From NCBI RefSeq assembly GCF_001675285.1, contig NZ_LSGQ01000007.1, positions 62,001 through 126,000 of the forward strand: a stretch of 64,000 nt of DNA, written 5' to 3'. The notes beneath the pieces are model-generated. The model ran no database searches, had not been told where the DNA came from, and worked only from the letters and a program-made list of their open reading frames with translations. Both the position numbers and the translations under genes were made by a program. Positions within the stretch are counted from its first letter, which is position 1. Each line of letters starts with the position of its first letter. Below, piece by piece: positions 36,714 to 44,349 of this stretch. Origin of the DNA: Elizabethkingia miricola (lineage in GTDB: Bacteria; Bacteroidota; Bacteroidia; Flavobacteriales; Weeksellaceae).

Positions 36714-37828
36714 TGAAAACAATAGTTGTTTCAGCTGTAAATTTAAATGTGGGAGGAACTCTTACTATATTGAGGGATTGTTTAAGTTTTCTCTCTGAAT
36801 TTTCTGTGAAAAAGAATTACAGAGTGGTTGCTATTGTTTATAAAAAAGAACTGGCAGATTTTCCAAATATTGAGTATATCGAGGATCAATGGCCTAAAAA
36901 AAGATGGGTTAACCGTTTATGGTACGAATATGTCAGTATGAAAAAAATATCCAAAGAACTGGCTCCCGTGGATTTGTGGCTATCATTGCATGACACAACA
37001 CCTAATGTACTTGCTGAAAAACAAGCTGTATATTGTCATAATCCATTTCCATTTTATGAATGGAAGTGGCGGGAATGCTTATTTGCTCCTCAAATAGTAC
37101 TGTTATCTTTATTCTCAAAGTTCATTTATAAAAAGAATATTAATAAAAATACTTTCGTTATTGTTCAGCAGCAATGGCTGAAAGATGAGTTTAAAAAATT
37201 GTTTAAACTGAAATCTGATAAGATAATTGTGGCATTACCTGATGCTCCAAAGAGTGAAGATATGAATGTCAGTATTAAAAAAAATACAGATTCTGTTTAT
37301 GAATTTATATATGCAGCTTCACCAAATAGCCATAAAAATTTTGAATGTCTTTGCCATGCTGCTAAAATTTTGGAAAATGAGGGAATTAATAATTTTAAAG
37401 TTAATATAACACTTTCCGGAAATGAGAATAAATATGCAATCTGGCTTTATAAGAGATATGGTAAAGTTGTAAACTCCATACAATGGATTGGTTTTCAAAA
37501 TAGAAAATCTCTTTTTCAGCAATACGAAAAATGTGATTGCCTGGTTTTTCCATCTAAAGTAGAAACATGGGGGTTACCTATTTCGGAATTCTCAAAATTT
37601 AATAAACCAATGTTGCTGGCAGATCTTTCTTATGCTCAGGAAACAGCGGCAGGAAGCGAGCAGGTTGCTTTTTTTAACCCAAATGATCCCAAAGAGTTAG
37701 CTGGGCAAATGAAATTGTTAATACAGGGAGAGACTTCATCTTTGAATATAATACCTAAGAAAGTTCTGGAAGAGCCAGTAACTCATTCTTGGGGCGAACT
37801 ATTCCAAATACTTTTATCTGAAGACTAA
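36713..37828 (+). CDS. GT-B glycosyltransferase (GT4-like)
   Basis: This 371-residue protein has the N-terminal VNLNVGGTLTILRDCLSFL loop of GT-B enzymes and a C-terminal Rossmann half. That half has AASPNSHKNFECLCHAAKIL near 200-219 and ETWGLPISEFSKFNKPMLLA near 283-302, which aligns with the donor-binding EX7E region of GT4. Its start codon overlaps the previous stop (TAATG). The donor sugar cannot be inferred. Confidence 0.82.
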   Translation: MKTIVVSAVNLNVGGTLTILRDCLSFLSEFSVKKNYRVVAIVYKKELADFPNIEYIEDQWPKKRWVNRLWYEYVSMKKISKELAPVDLWLSLHDTTPNVLAEKQAVYCHNPFPFYEWKWRECLFAPQIVLLSLFSKFIYKKNINKNTFVIVQQQWLKDEFKKLFKLKSDKIIVALPDAPKSEDMNVSIKKNTDSVYEFIYAASPNSHKNFECLCHAAKILENEGINNFKVNITLSGNENKYAIWLYKRYGKVVNSIQWIGFQNRKSLFQQYEKCDCLVFPSKVETWGLPISEFSKFNKPMLLADLSYAQETAAGSEQVAFFNPNDPKELAGQMKLLIQGETSSLNIIPKKVLEEPVTHSWGELFQILLSED

Positions 37829-37847
37829 TATGGGAGGTAATAATCAA

Positions 37848-38963
37848 ATGAAAATATTACAATTAGGTAAATTTTATCCTATTCGCGGAGGAGTAGAAAA
37901 AGTAATGTATGATCTGATGTTGGGGCTTTCGGAAGAAGGAATACATTGTGATATGCTTTGTGCTTCAACAGAAGATTATCCGGCAGGTATGATTAATGTA
38001 AATTCATATGCAGGGTTAATAGTTGAAGCTACAAAAATAAAACTTGCAGCTACAATGCTGGCACCAGGTGTAATTACCAGATTACGGAAGATAGCCAAGA
38101 GTTATGATATTATCCATGTTCATCACCCTGATCCTATGGCTAGTCTTGCATTATTTATGTCAGGTTTTAAAGGAAAAGTAGTGCTTCATTGGCATAGTGA
38201 TATTCTGAAACAAAAAACCTTGTTGCGGCTTTATAAGCCTTTACAAAGCTGGTTGATAAAAAGAGCAGACGTCATTGTGGGGACAACACCCGTATATGTT
38301 AAAGAATCTCCTTTTCTAAGTAAAGTACAGTATAAAATAGATTATATCCCGATTGGAGTAGAACCTTTAGTTGGGAATAGAGAAAAAACAGAGGCGTTAA
38401 AACAGAAGTATAAAAATAAACATGTAATATTTTCATTAGGTAGACTTGTAGAGTATAAAGGATATGAATACCTTATTAGAGCTGCTCAGCATCTTGATGA
38501 GAATTACCAGATTATAATAGGTGGGAAAGGTCCGTTAATGAACTCCCTGACTGAACTAATTGCTGAGCTTGGAGTTCAGGAAAAAGTAACGCTCTTAGGA
38601 TTTGTAGAAGATGATGATATACCTTATTATTTTGACGCATGTGATATGTTCTGCCTGAGTTCCATATGGAAGACAGAGGCTTTTGCTATTGTACAGATTG
38701 AAGCTATGTCTTGCGGGAAACCTGTTATATCTGCACATATACCAGGATCAGGCGTGAGTTGGGTTAATAAAGATGGGGTTTCTGGTCTGGTAGTAGAATC
38801 TGAAAATGAAATGGCACTAGCAGATGCAATTAAACGTATAAGTATAGATGTAAATCTTAAAAATGAATTGTCAGAAGGGAGTAAGAATCGTTATGAGGAG
38901 TATTTTACCCGAAAAAAAATGACAGAAAAATGCTTAAATATTTATAGAGAAATATTAGAATAA
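37848..38963 (+). CDS. Glycosyltransferase family 4 (GT-B)
   Basis: This 371-residue GT4 enzyme begins MKILQLGKFYPIRGGVEKVM and has HVHHPDPMASLA near 89-100, FSLGRLVEYKGYEYLIRAA at about 198-216 and the donor motif AFAIVQIEAMSCGKPVIS at about 280-297. The ATG at 37848 is preferred because GGGAGG lies nine bases upstream of it and because family members usually start with MKILQ; an in-frame ATG at 37830 would add six residues. It is the last gene of glycan block A; no clear terminator follows. Confidence 0.9.
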   Translation: MKILQLGKFYPIRGGVEKVMYDLMLGLSEEGIHCDMLCASTEDYPAGMINVNSYAGLIVEATKIKLAATMLAPGVITRLRKIAKSYDIIHVHHPDPMASLALFMSGFKGKVVLHWHSDILKQKTLLRLYKPLQSWLIKRADVIVGTTPVYVKESPFLSKVQYKIDYIPIGVEPLVGNREKTEALKQKYKNKHVIFSLGRLVEYKGYEYLIRAAQHLDENYQIIIGGKGPLMNSLTELIAELGVQEKVTLLGFVEDDDIPYYFDACDMFCLSSIWKTEAFAIVQIEAMSCGKPVISAHIPGSGVSWVNKDGVSGLVVESENEMALADAIKRISIDVNLKNELSEGSKNRYEEYFTRKKMTEKCLNIYREILE

Positions 38964-39114
38964 GCACTTATGTGTTGATAAATATTTACAAAATATAATA
39001 ATTGTATTAAATGTAATAAATATAAATTATTATTGAATTATTTTTTTAATTTTAGGAAAGTTTTGTTTTTTAGTTGCTGAATAGTGATGGCTTTTATCGA
39101 TTTATATTAAATTG

Positions 39115-39122
39115 TATATTTG
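39115..39122 (+). promoter_or_regulatory. Promoter -7 element (TAtaTTTG) of the block B operon
   Basis: Exact TAnnTTTG match 36 bp before the S26-type peptidase gene, within the only gap near 200 bp in this part of the window. Transcription would begin near 39129. It marks block B as a separate unit from block A. A clear -33 TTG is missing. Confidence 0.55.
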
Positions 39123-39158
39123 ATCAACAAATGATTCAGTTTTTAATATATAGTAAGT

Positions 39159-39599
39159 ATGGAGAAAAAGATCCTTAGTAAAAGAATAATTCCAAATGAT
39201 CTTTTCTTTGAACAGGTAAAAGAAAGATTAAATGCCGGTCAGAAGGTGAAGATTCCTGTAGCAGGGAAAAGTATGGAACCATTTTTGCAAAACGGGGATT
39301 TGGTTGTATTAAAGAAGTTTGAAGAAAAAGATTTAATTAACGGGAAAATTGTATTGGCATATTTTAATAATGCATATGTATTACATAGGGTTGTTAAAAT
39401 TAAAAAAGAAAACGTCACACTTGCAGGTGATGGTAATATACAACAGGTAGAAATAATCACTGATAAGGATATATTGGCCGTTGTTGTCAGTGCATACAGG
39501 GGCGAAAAGGAATTAAGTATTAATACATTATTAGGTCAGATCTGGTATAAATTGCGTATAATCAGATCTGTTTATAATAAAATATTTGGAATAAAATAA
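39159..39599 (+). CDS. S24/S26-family peptidase, Ser/His type without membrane anchor
   Basis: This 146-residue protein has the signal-peptidase-like core. Ser38 is in AGKSMEPFL, His76 in YVLHRVV and Asp91 in LAGDGN. These match the Ser-His-Asp layout of the S26B group (archaeal/ER-type and SipW-like signal peptidases) rather than the Ser-Lys dyad of LepB or LexA. There is no N-terminal transmembrane helix, which sets it apart from ordinary signal peptidases. As first gene of an operon with a PqqD-like protein and an ABC exporter it may act as a maturation protease for a peptide. The substrate is unknown. Confidence 0.8.
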   Translation: MEKKILSKRIIPNDLFFEQVKERLNAGQKVKIPVAGKSMEPFLQNGDLVVLKKFEEKDLINGKIVLAYFNNAYVLHRVVKIKKENVTLAGDGNIQQVEIITDKDILAVVVSAYRGEKELSINTLLGQIWYKLRIIRSVYNKIFGIK

Positions 39600-39603
39600 A
39601 ATT

Positions 39604-39873
39604 ATGAAATTAAGGGAGGATTTAATGTTGCGACATTTAGGTGATGAATACGTTATCATCGATCCGGAACAGGATATGGTAGATATGTCTAAAGTATATA
39701 CTTTGAATGAGACAGCTGCATTTTTATGGAAAGAACTTCAGGGTAAAGAGTTTAATGTTGAAACTGTAACAGAAGTATTATTAAATTATTATAATGTTGA
39801 ATATGTTGTAGCTGAAAAGGATGCTCAAAGACTTGTTCATGATTTTGAAAAACAGGGATTGTTAACTGATTAA
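39604..39873 (+). CDS. PqqD-like (RRE) peptide-binding protein
   Basis: This 89-residue protein has the PqqD fold pattern: beta-hairpin start (MLRHLGDEYVIIDPEQDMVDMS), the conserved YTLNETAAFLWKEL (about 37-50) and a winged-helix end (DAQRLVHDFEKQGLL). PqqD-like domains bind leader peptides for RiPP enzymes (the RiPP recognition element) and are also encoded as the B1 proteins of lasso-peptide clusters. It lies 4 bp after the peptidase gene and 2 bp before the nucleotidyltransferase gene. No precursor peptide could be found nearby. Confidence 0.87.
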   Translation: MKLREDLMLRHLGDEYVIIDPEQDMVDMSKVYTLNETAAFLWKELQGKEFNVETVTEVLLNYYNVEYVVAEKDAQRLVHDFEKQGLLTD

Positions 39874-39875
39874 TA

Positions 39876-40970
39876 ATGATGTTAGAGGATAAAGTTGCTA
39901 AGGCTTTCTTCACGCTTTTGCGTGCAGGGCTCTGGAATAAATCTATAGATACTATAGATTGTTTTCCTTTGTCTAAAGCCGAATGGGATGCTTTATTCCG
40001 TATTTCTGTACAACAAACAGTAGAAGGTATTGTGTTTGACGGGATACAAATGCTGAGTTTGGATTCTCTGCCACCTCGCGAGTTGCATATTAAATGGTTG
40101 GTACGGGTAGAGAAAATTGAACAAAGAAACCGGTGGATGAATAATATTCTTGCCGAGCAGGTCGCCTTCTTTTCAAAAGAAAATATAAAACCAACATTAT
40201 TGAAAGGACAAGGTCTGGCCATTTGTTATGAAAATCCTGGCAGAAGAGTCTGTGGAGATATTGACTGGTATTTCCGGACAATTGATGAGTTTTATAAAGC
40301 AGATAAGCTGCTTGCAAAATATGGTATTGTAACAGATGCTACCGCAGGATATAGTAGTTTCTATTTCTGGAGAGATTGCGAAATAGATCATCATCAGAAA
40401 TTATTTGACATACATAATCCATTTTTGTCAGGGTATTTACAGCATTTACAACAACAGGAAAAAGATCTTAGTATCAGAATTAATATACAAAAAGAGGAGG
40501 TGATATTGCCTTCACCGTTGTTACAGATGTTGCAGGTAAATGCACATATTCTGAAGCATTTATTATCATTCGGGATCGGAATAAGGCAGTTATGTGATGT
40601 TGCAAGATTATATAAAACATATTATGGTCAGGTTGATGGCAATACTTTGAAAGCAATATATACAAAGCTGAAAATAATAAAATGGATTAATTTGCTACAT
40701 GTCGTTCTGGTAAAATATACAGGTTTACCCGAGGAATATTTACCTTTTCCGACAGAAATAAGTAAATCTGCAGACTGGATGATGGAAGAAATATGGAAAT
40801 CCGGGAATTTTGGATTTCATGACGAAAGGTATCAGAAAGAAAGCTCAGGGAAGAGAGAGGGAACCAAAAGAAGGCTATGGAGTAGCTTTATAAAATATGT
40901 TCCTTATGCACCGATGGAGGCATTAAGCTTTCCCTTGGTTCATTTTTATTCAGGGTTAGTAAAAAAATAG
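39876..40970 (+). CDS. Nucleotidyltransferase-family protein (NTP_transf_5-like)
   Basis: This 364-residue protein resembles the uncharacterised nucleotidyltransferase family PF14907. LLKGQGLAICYENPGRR at about 108-124 is followed by the acidic GDIDWYF (about 126-132), which would bind metal and NTP. Members occur in lasso-peptide clusters such as paeninodin-type ones, next to HprK-like kinases. The rest of the protein is helical with no further motif. It is flanked by PqqD-like and ABC exporter genes and likely modifies the same unknown substrate. Confidence 0.8.
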   Translation: MMLEDKVAKAFFTLLRAGLWNKSIDTIDCFPLSKAEWDALFRISVQQTVEGIVFDGIQMLSLDSLPPRELHIKWLVRVEKIEQRNRWMNNILAEQVAFFSKENIKPTLLKGQGLAICYENPGRRVCGDIDWYFRTIDEFYKADKLLAKYGIVTDATAGYSSFYFWRDCEIDHHQKLFDIHNPFLSGYLQHLQQQEKDLSIRINIQKEEVILPSPLLQMLQVNAHILKHLLSFGIGIRQLCDVARLYKTYYGQVDGNTLKAIYTKLKIIKWINLLHVVLVKYTGLPEEYLPFPTEISKSADWMMEEIWKSGNFGFHDERYQKESSGKREGTKRRLWSSFIKYVPYAPMEALSFPLVHFYSGLVKK

Positions 40971-40976
40971 AATTTA

Positions 40977-42599
40977 TTGAATACAAATTTATCATATCAA
41001 TTAAAATGGGCATGGCTTCTCACTAAGAATAGTCGCGGAGAGTTATTGCTATATTTTATACTAGAATTAGCAGCCATTGCATTTTCTTTATTGTTTGTAT
41101 TCTGGTCTAAAAAGGCTGTGGATTTTGCAGTGAGTAGCAGTACATCGGACTTACAGAAAGCTTTAATATTATCTGTCTGCAGTGTACTTATAGCTCTTTT
41201 CATGAGAAGCTATTCCGGATGGTTAAATGAAAGAACGAGAATGAAAATGATGATTTCTCTACAAAATTCACTGGTTAAATCCCAAATGTTATCCACTTGG
41301 AAAGTTGGAAAGCATTGGCATACGGGAGATGTACAGGTAAGAATAAATAATGACTGTCAGGAGATTGTACAGATGGTAGGCTTTTCTTCTATATCTTTTG
41401 TATTGACTACAATAAGGCTTTTGGCATCTTTTGGTTTCTTATGGCTGATGGATCCTATGTTGGCAATTTTAATTGTAGCAATATCTCCATTATTTCTTTT
41501 CTCCAAAATATACTTTAAGAAATTAAGGACATTAAATAAAGATTTAAAAACAGCAGAAAGTAATTTTGGAAATGTAGTACAGGAAAATCTTAGATTCAGG
41601 ATGTCTATAAGGGCATTAGGAGTACAATATGCACGTTGGCAAAAAGTGGAAAATAGTCAGAATGATATATTTAGATTAAAACTAGGACTACTAAATTTTT
41701 CTACGGTTTCTCAGGGAATAATGAAACTGACTATAAATGCAGGCTTCCTCTTAACCTTTAGCTGGGGAGTATACCGTTTACATGCAAACGAGATATCTTT
41801 CGGTACAATGACTGCGTTCTTGCAGCTGGTAGGACGTATTCAGGCTCCTATATTACTCATGATGGGATTTGTGCCTTTGTTTATTCGTTTCAGAACAGCT
41901 GTAGACCGCGTGCAGGAGTTAGAAAATGTGGAAGTAGAGGCAGATATTGAGCAGGAATATATTACTGAACCTCAGGATATAGAAATTAATCAGTTAAGTT
42001 TTCGTTATGATGATAAACTAGTGATTAAAGATTTGAGTGCTAAATTTATTAAAGGACAACCAGTTGCAGTAATAGGATCTAGTGGAAAAGGAAAAACAAC
42101 ACTCATAAGGCTATTGCTGGCTCTGGTAAAACCAGATAAAGGAGAAATATATATTAATACCCCTACAGAACACTTAGTTTTATCCAATAAGTATCGTATC
42201 AATATTGCATATGTGCCGCAGGGAGACAAATTGTTTAGCGGAAGTATAAAAGAAAATTTACAATTAGGAGAGCATGAGGTCTCTGAAAGTAAACTTAGAG
42301 AAGTTTTGTATCTGGCTTGTGCAGAGTTTGTATATGATTTGCCGGATGGATTAGATACTATTGTCGGAGAATCGGGGTACGGACTTTCTGAAGGCCAGGC
42401 GCAACGTATTGCAGTAGCAAGAGCCTTAATGCGCGAATGTAATATCTGGCTTTTTGATGAGGTAACTTCTGCTCTTGATCCGGATACCGGAGAAAAACTA
42501 ATACAACGATTATTAGAAGCCGGAAAGAATAAAATATTAGTATTTGTAACACATGATATGAAGTTGGCAGGAAAATGCAGACAGACTATTTATATATAA
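40977..42599 (+). CDS. ABC exporter, fused membrane and ATPase domains
   Basis: This 540-residue half-transporter has an N-terminal ABC_membrane domain with six helices (about 1-310) and an ATPase domain. Walker A is GSSGKGKTT at about 367-375, the signature region is YGLSEGQAQR near 473-482, and Walker B is in WLFDEVTSALD. There is no C39 peptidase domain. The layout fits peptide or lipid exporters such as the lasso-peptide D proteins. The only start available near the 5' end is the TTG at 40977, six bases after the previous stop; the next ATG is far inside the membrane domain. Confidence 0.88.
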   Translation: MNTNLSYQLKWAWLLTKNSRGELLLYFILELAAIAFSLLFVFWSKKAVDFAVSSSTSDLQKALILSVCSVLIALFMRSYSGWLNERTRMKMMISLQNSLVKSQMLSTWKVGKHWHTGDVQVRINNDCQEIVQMVGFSSISFVLTTIRLLASFGFLWLMDPMLAILIVAISPLFLFSKIYFKKLRTLNKDLKTAESNFGNVVQENLRFRMSIRALGVQYARWQKVENSQNDIFRLKLGLLNFSTVSQGIMKLTINAGFLLTFSWGVYRLHANEISFGTMTAFLQLVGRIQAPILLMMGFVPLFIRFRTAVDRVQELENVEVEADIEQEYITEPQDIEINQLSFRYDDKLVIKDLSAKFIKGQPVAVIGSSGKGKTTLIRLLLALVKPDKGEIYINTPTEHLVLSNKYRINIAYVPQGDKLFSGSIKENLQLGEHEVSESKLREVLYLACAEFVYDLPDGLDTIVGESGYGLSEGQAQRIAVARALMRECNIWLFDEVTSALDPDTGEKLIQRLLEAGKNKILVFVTHDMKLAGKCRQTIYI

Positions 42600-43537
42600 T
42601 GAGAAAAATGCAGAATGATAAAATGAAATATCGCAGTGATTTAAAATCTGTCTATTTCCAGATAGCAGATCATATTATGGAAGTGCTTCTGCCTGTGCAA
42701 ATTGAAATTGATCGATGTTTACCGTCGTTTGTTGATTTTATTACACAGGAGCCTTTTGAGACTGCGAAAATCAGCATTCAACTGGAATTAGATTCTGCTC
42801 CGAAGAGTATAGGGGAAACTAAATTGTTGAGTGATGTTTCCATTGTGTGGGGGGACAGATTCCGTTTTGAAGAATCTTCAGAAAATTATATAACTTCTGT
42901 TCAGAGCGAGCAGAAGAGCAGAGAATGGAAAATGTTTAGTACCAAAGATTTTAGTGAATCTAAAATCTATATACTAGAAGAAGAACTGTATACTACTTCA
43001 ATTCTCAGTTGGCTGCTAATGGTCGCTTTTGGGCAGGCTATGCTGAAATACAACACTGTATTATTCCATGCGTCTGTGATAGAAAAGGATGGAAAAGGCT
43101 ATGCTTTTTTAGGAAAGAGTGGGACAGGAAAAAGTACACATAGCCGGCTGTGGCTGAAATATATACCAGATACAAAGCTGTTAAATGATGATAATCCAGC
43201 TGTACGCATTATGGATAATAACCTCATTATGATTTACGGAACGCCATGGAGCGGAAAAACTCCGTGTTATAAGAATGTAGGTGTTTTATTAGAAGGATTG
43301 GTACGTCTTCGTCAGGCGCCGGAAAATCATTGGAAAAAAGTATCAGGAAAAGAAGCTTTGCTTTCAGTTCTTCCAAGTTGTACTGCCATTCGCTGGAATA
43401 GAAATTTGTTTGACCAGATGCTTAACAGTCTGGAAAAAATAATAGCAAGTGTTTACATAGGTCAGCTATCTTGTCTGCCAGATGAAGATGCTGCACGTTT
43501 GTGCAGTCATGAATTAACGAAAAATAATAAATTATAA
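42599..43537 (+). CDS. HprK-like kinase (HPr kinase/PEP carboxykinase-like fold)
   Basis: This 312-residue protein has the HprK-type P-loop FLGKSGTGKSTHSR at about 170-183, an acidic LNDDNPAV motif at about 196-203, and the YGTPWSGKT segment of HprK-related proteins. Lasso-peptide clusters of the paeninodin type use such kinases to phosphorylate the precursor peptide. The ATG at 42599 overlaps the exporter stop (TAATG) and is preferred to ATG 42575. It is followed 4 bp later by the Wza-like gene, tying the RiPP-like set to glycan export. Confidence 0.82.
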   Translation: MRKMQNDKMKYRSDLKSVYFQIADHIMEVLLPVQIEIDRCLPSFVDFITQEPFETAKISIQLELDSAPKSIGETKLLSDVSIVWGDRFRFEESSENYITSVQSEQKSREWKMFSTKDFSESKIYILEEELYTTSILSWLLMVAFGQAMLKYNTVLFHASVIEKDGKGYAFLGKSGTGKSTHSRLWLKYIPDTKLLNDDNPAVRIMDNNLIMIYGTPWSGKTPCYKNVGVLLEGLVRLRQAPENHWKKVSGKEALLSVLPSCTAIRWNRNLFDQMLNSLEKIIASVYIGQLSCLPDEDAARLCSHELTKNNKL

Positions 43538-43541
43538 CGTG

Positions 43542-44339
43542 ATGAATAAATTTATCTTAGGATTAACCTTGTTTAGTATTGTTCTGCTAAACTCCTGTGT
43601 TTCCAAAAAAGTGGTATACCTTCAGGATATGCAGCCGGATTCTGAGTACCCAATTGCTGAAGCTCCGGCACTACGCTTACAAAAAAATGATCGCATTAGT
43701 ATTCAGGTTAGTGCTAAATCATTGGAATTGGCAGCTCCTTTTAATACTGTTGCTGGCGCTTACAAAGTGGGAGTTGACGGAAATGTAACAACAGGGGTTG
43801 ATCAATCAGCTAATGCTCAGGGGTATCTGATTGATGGTCAGGGAGATGTTTCGTTTCCGGTATTAGGGAATCTGCATGTAGAAGGTTTAACTCTAGAAGA
43901 AGTGAGGGATTTGGTACGAAACCGATTAATTAATGACAGACTTATTAGTGAACCCATTGTAAAAGTTGAAATTCTAAATTTTAAAATTAGCGTTACAGGT
44001 GCTATAAGTAGTAGAGTATTTGATGTGCCAGATGGTAGGATATCAGTTTTGGAGGCTATCACAAAAGCGGGAGGACTTACTCCAAACTCTTCTCCGGATA
44101 AAATTACTGTTATTAGAGAAGAAAATGGAGTTAGGCGGAAAATCATCGCTAACATACAGTCGCAGGAGATTTTTAATTCTCCAGCTTATTATCTTAAACA
44201 AAATGATATTGTATATGTAGAGCCACGCAGTGCGGAAGTAACACCTAAAGAAGACAGATTTTGGAGAATATTTGGTTTAGGTATGGGGGCTACGGGTATT
44301 ATTATCTCAGTATTAACCTTACTAAAAGTAAGCAAATAA
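43542..44339 (+). CDS. wza: Wza-like polysaccharide export outer-membrane lipoprotein, copy 1
   Basis: This 265-residue protein has a lipoprotein signal with lipobox LNSC (Cys19). A polysaccharide-export (Poly_export) domain at about 45-140 follows (LQKNDRISIQVSAKSLEL, then FPVLGNLHVEGLTLEEVRDLV). An SLBB domain near 145-200 follows, and a C-terminal helix (GMGATGIIISVLTLLKV) may cross the outer membrane as in Wza. ATG at 43542 is chosen over the overlapping GTG at 43539. It works with the Wzc-like protein encoded next and lies directly after the HprK-like kinase gene. Confidence 0.9.
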   Translation: MNKFILGLTLFSIVLLNSCVSKKVVYLQDMQPDSEYPIAEAPALRLQKNDRISIQVSAKSLELAAPFNTVAGAYKVGVDGNVTTGVDQSANAQGYLIDGQGDVSFPVLGNLHVEGLTLEEVRDLVRNRLINDRLISEPIVKVEILNFKISVTGAISSRVFDVPDGRISVLEAITKAGGLTPNSSPDKITVIREENGVRRKIIANIQSQEIFNSPAYYLKQNDIVYVEPRSAEVTPKEDRFWRIFGLGMGATGIIISVLTLLKVSK

Positions 44340-44349
44340 TTTAAAAGTG

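Noticed and set aside
39131-39178. A 15-codon frame just upstream of the S26-type peptidase as a possible RiPP precursor
   Set aside because: It overlaps the peptidase start, has no leader/core pattern, and its translation looks like random AT-rich sequence. No better precursor was found in 38964-39158.
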